Source of the DNA: JACPDH01 sp041671505
GTDB lineage: Bacteria; Acidobacteriota; Thermoanaerobaculia; Gp7-AA8
Reading direction: 5' to 3'
Assembly (NCBI GenBank): GCA_041671505.1
Contig: JBAZBK010000002.1
Location: 124,001 to 188,000, forward strand
DNA: 64,000 nt
Shown: positions 62,733-64,000 of the stretch, one piece after another
Layout: the number at the start of each line of letters is the position of its first letter
Position numbering within the stretch: the first letter of the stretch is position 1
The notes under the pieces: generated by a model
What the model saw: only the letters and a program-made list of their open reading frames with translations
Told to the model about the DNA's origin: nothing
Database searches by the model: none
Made by a program: the position numbers and the translations under genes

Positions 62733-63138
62733 GACCGCGGGTGAGAAGGATATCGGAGGGCAAGGGATTCCGGCATTGGGCGGCCGTTTCTTCATTCTTC
62801 ATTCCTCATTCTTCATTCGACATTTCGGTTTGCTAGCACGCACGGAAACCGAAATGAGGAATGTCGAATGCGGAATGAAGAATGAAGAATTGAACGTCCG
62901 GTCGTCACACCTGCAGCGTCCACCGGGTCTGTGATGCCTTGCCCGCACACGTCCTTTTCTGCGTGAGCCGCGTCACCTTGCCTCCCCCATCGCCCCGCGA
63001 TAGCATCGCCCGGGCGAATGGCTCGCCCGCGAATCGAGGTTTGTGCGGGGCATTTGGTTTGAAGCTCGATCCAAAAGGCTCCCCTCTCTCAATTCTCAAT
63101 TCTCAATTTTCAGTCCCCAATTCTCCTTTGGAGGCACC
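62733..63138. repeat. intergenic gap with divergent family-A arms and an AATTGAGA array
   Basis: Family-A words at 62787-62830 and 62850-62897 are mirrored, but here the ACCGAAATG ends face inward, the reverse of the 3021 and 56711 copies. A family-C array (CTCAATTCTCAATTCTCAAT) at 63088-63109 lies just before the GGAGG of the aldehyde dehydrogenase gene. The middle (62900-63085) should hold the divergent promoters; no ORF stands out. Confidence 0.78.
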
Positions 63139-64000
63139 ATGGCCAACGGCATCATCCGCATTCCCACACCGGTCAACGAGCCGGTTCGCGCCTACGCTCC
63201 CGGCTCGGCCGAGAAGGCGTCGCTCAAGAAGAAGCTCAACGAGATGCTCTCGCAGGAGATCGAGATTCCGCTGATCATCGGCGGGAAGGAGATCCGCACC
63301 GGCAACATCGCCAAGGCGGTCTGCCCGTTCGACCACAAGCACGTCCTCGCGACCTACCACCAGGCGGGCGCGAAGGAAGTCGCCATGGCGATCGAAGCGT
63401 CGCAGCAGGCGTGGAAGACGTGGAGCGAGATGCCGTGGACCGATCGCGCGGCGGTGTTCCTCAAGGCCGCCGACCTGCTCGCCGGACCGTGGCGCGACAC
63501 CTGCAACGCCGCGACGATGCTGAACCAGGCGAAGACGGTCCATCAGGCCGAGATCGACGCGGCCTGCGAAATGATCGACTTCTTCCGCTTCAACGTCCAC
63601 TTCATGCAGCAGATCTACACACAGCAGCCCGACAGCGCGCCGCAGACCTGGAACTACGTCGAGTACCGCGCCCTCGAAGGCTTCGTTTTCGCGATCACAC
63701 CGTTCAACTTCAGCTCGATCGGCGGCAATCTGCCGACCTCGGCTGCAATGATGGGCAACGTCGTCCTCTGGAAGCCGGCGTCGTCGGCCGTCTACTTCGC
63801 CTACCACTTCATGAAGATGATGGAGGCGGCAGGCCTTCCTCCCGGCGTCATCAACTTCGTCCCGGGACGCGGCGGCCAGGTCGGCGATCCAGTGCTCGAG
63901 AGCCCGCACTTCGCCGGCGTCCACTTCACCGGCTCGACCGGCGTCTTCCAGGACATGTGGGCGAAGATCGGCACCAACATCGCGAAGTACAAGACCTACC
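63139..64000 (+). CDS. 1-pyrroline-5-carboxylate dehydrogenase, C-terminus cut by window edge
   Basis: From the ATG at 63139 (GGAGG upstream) 287 residues run off the right edge. The opening (IPTPVNEPVRAYAPGSAE) and IPLIIGGKEIRTGN are hallmarks of the ALDH4-type P5C dehydrogenase. The Rossmann start ITPFNFSSIGGN, LWKPASSAVYFAYHF and VHFTGSTGVFQDMW match the NAD-binding region; the catalytic Cys and Glu lie beyond the edge. It oxidises glutamate semialdehyde to glutamate in proline or arginine breakdown. Agmatinase lies 6.5 kb away but no other arginine genes are close. Confidence 0.93.
   Translation, partial: MANGIIRIPTPVNEPVRAYAPGSAEKASLKKKLNEMLSQEIEIPLIIGGKEIRTGNIAKAVCPFDHKHVLATYHQAGAKEVAMAIEASQQAWKTWSEMPWTDRAAVFLKAADLLAGPWRDTCNAATMLNQAKTVHQAEIDAACEMIDFFRFNVHFMQQIYTQQPDSAPQTWNYVEYRALEGFVFAITPFNFSSIGGNLPTSAAMMGNVVLWKPASSAVYFAYHFMKMMEAAGLPPGVINFVPGRGGQVGDPVLESPHFAGVHFTGSTGVFQDMWAKIGTNIAKYKTY

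Overview
The window looks like a chromosomal segment of a GC-rich, Gram-negative, soil-type bacterium. Outer-membrane barrels (an OprO/P-like porin, a DUF5916 barrel, two further barrels), many transmembrane Ser/Thr protein kinases with TolB-like propellers, and GC-rich coding sequence fit Acidobacteriota or a similar deep-branching phylum. That placement is inference; no rRNA or tRNA gene was seen.

Layout. 1-7643: a probable surface-glycan or glycolipid neighbourhood with two radical-SAM enzymes (one cut by the window edge), an SDR, a GT4 and two GT2 glycosyltransferases. 7.8-16 kb: housekeeping and small genes (hydrolase, ychF, yceI-yceH, MFS, VTT/DedA-like protein, UbiE-like methyltransferase, rhodanese). 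16.4-23.4 kb: envelope genes, including a DUF5916 barrel, a kinase with secretin-N-domain-like sensor repeats and a phosphate-porin homologue. 23.5-30.2 kb: signalling and stress genes (YaeQ, PAS-GGDEF-EAL, Spy-like, Rrf2 with a PNPOx-fold protein, GAF-SpoIIE phosphatase). 30.2-51 kb: a one-strand island of five intact kinases and one broken kinase that encloses the glyoxylate shunt (aceB-aceA). 51-58.5 kb: epoxide hydrolase, membrane proteins, TerB, cold-shock protein, agmatinase, an outer-membrane protein. 58.5-61.6 kb: a btuF-btuC-btuD cobalamin transporter under a cobalamin riboswitch. 61.8-64 kb: rarD and the start of a P5C dehydrogenase.

The most striking feature is not a gene. More than twenty intergenic gaps hold arrays of degenerate 6-10 nt words (about eight word families). 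They usually occur as two arms in inverted orientation around GC hairpins, and in some copies around MITE-like terminal inverted repeats. They adjoin or overlap the stop codons of roughly twenty genes, so several proteins end in repeat-encoded residues. One copy is read in frame inside the leader of btuF. This looks like a REP/REPIN- or BIME-like 3'-end element system whose origin I cannot name.

Functional links: the kinase island pairs single-kinase genes of two lineages with tandem-kinase fusions that combine both lineages. A perfect inverted repeat upstream of aceB and a 12-mer shared upstream of the Rrf2 and PNPOx genes are candidate operators.
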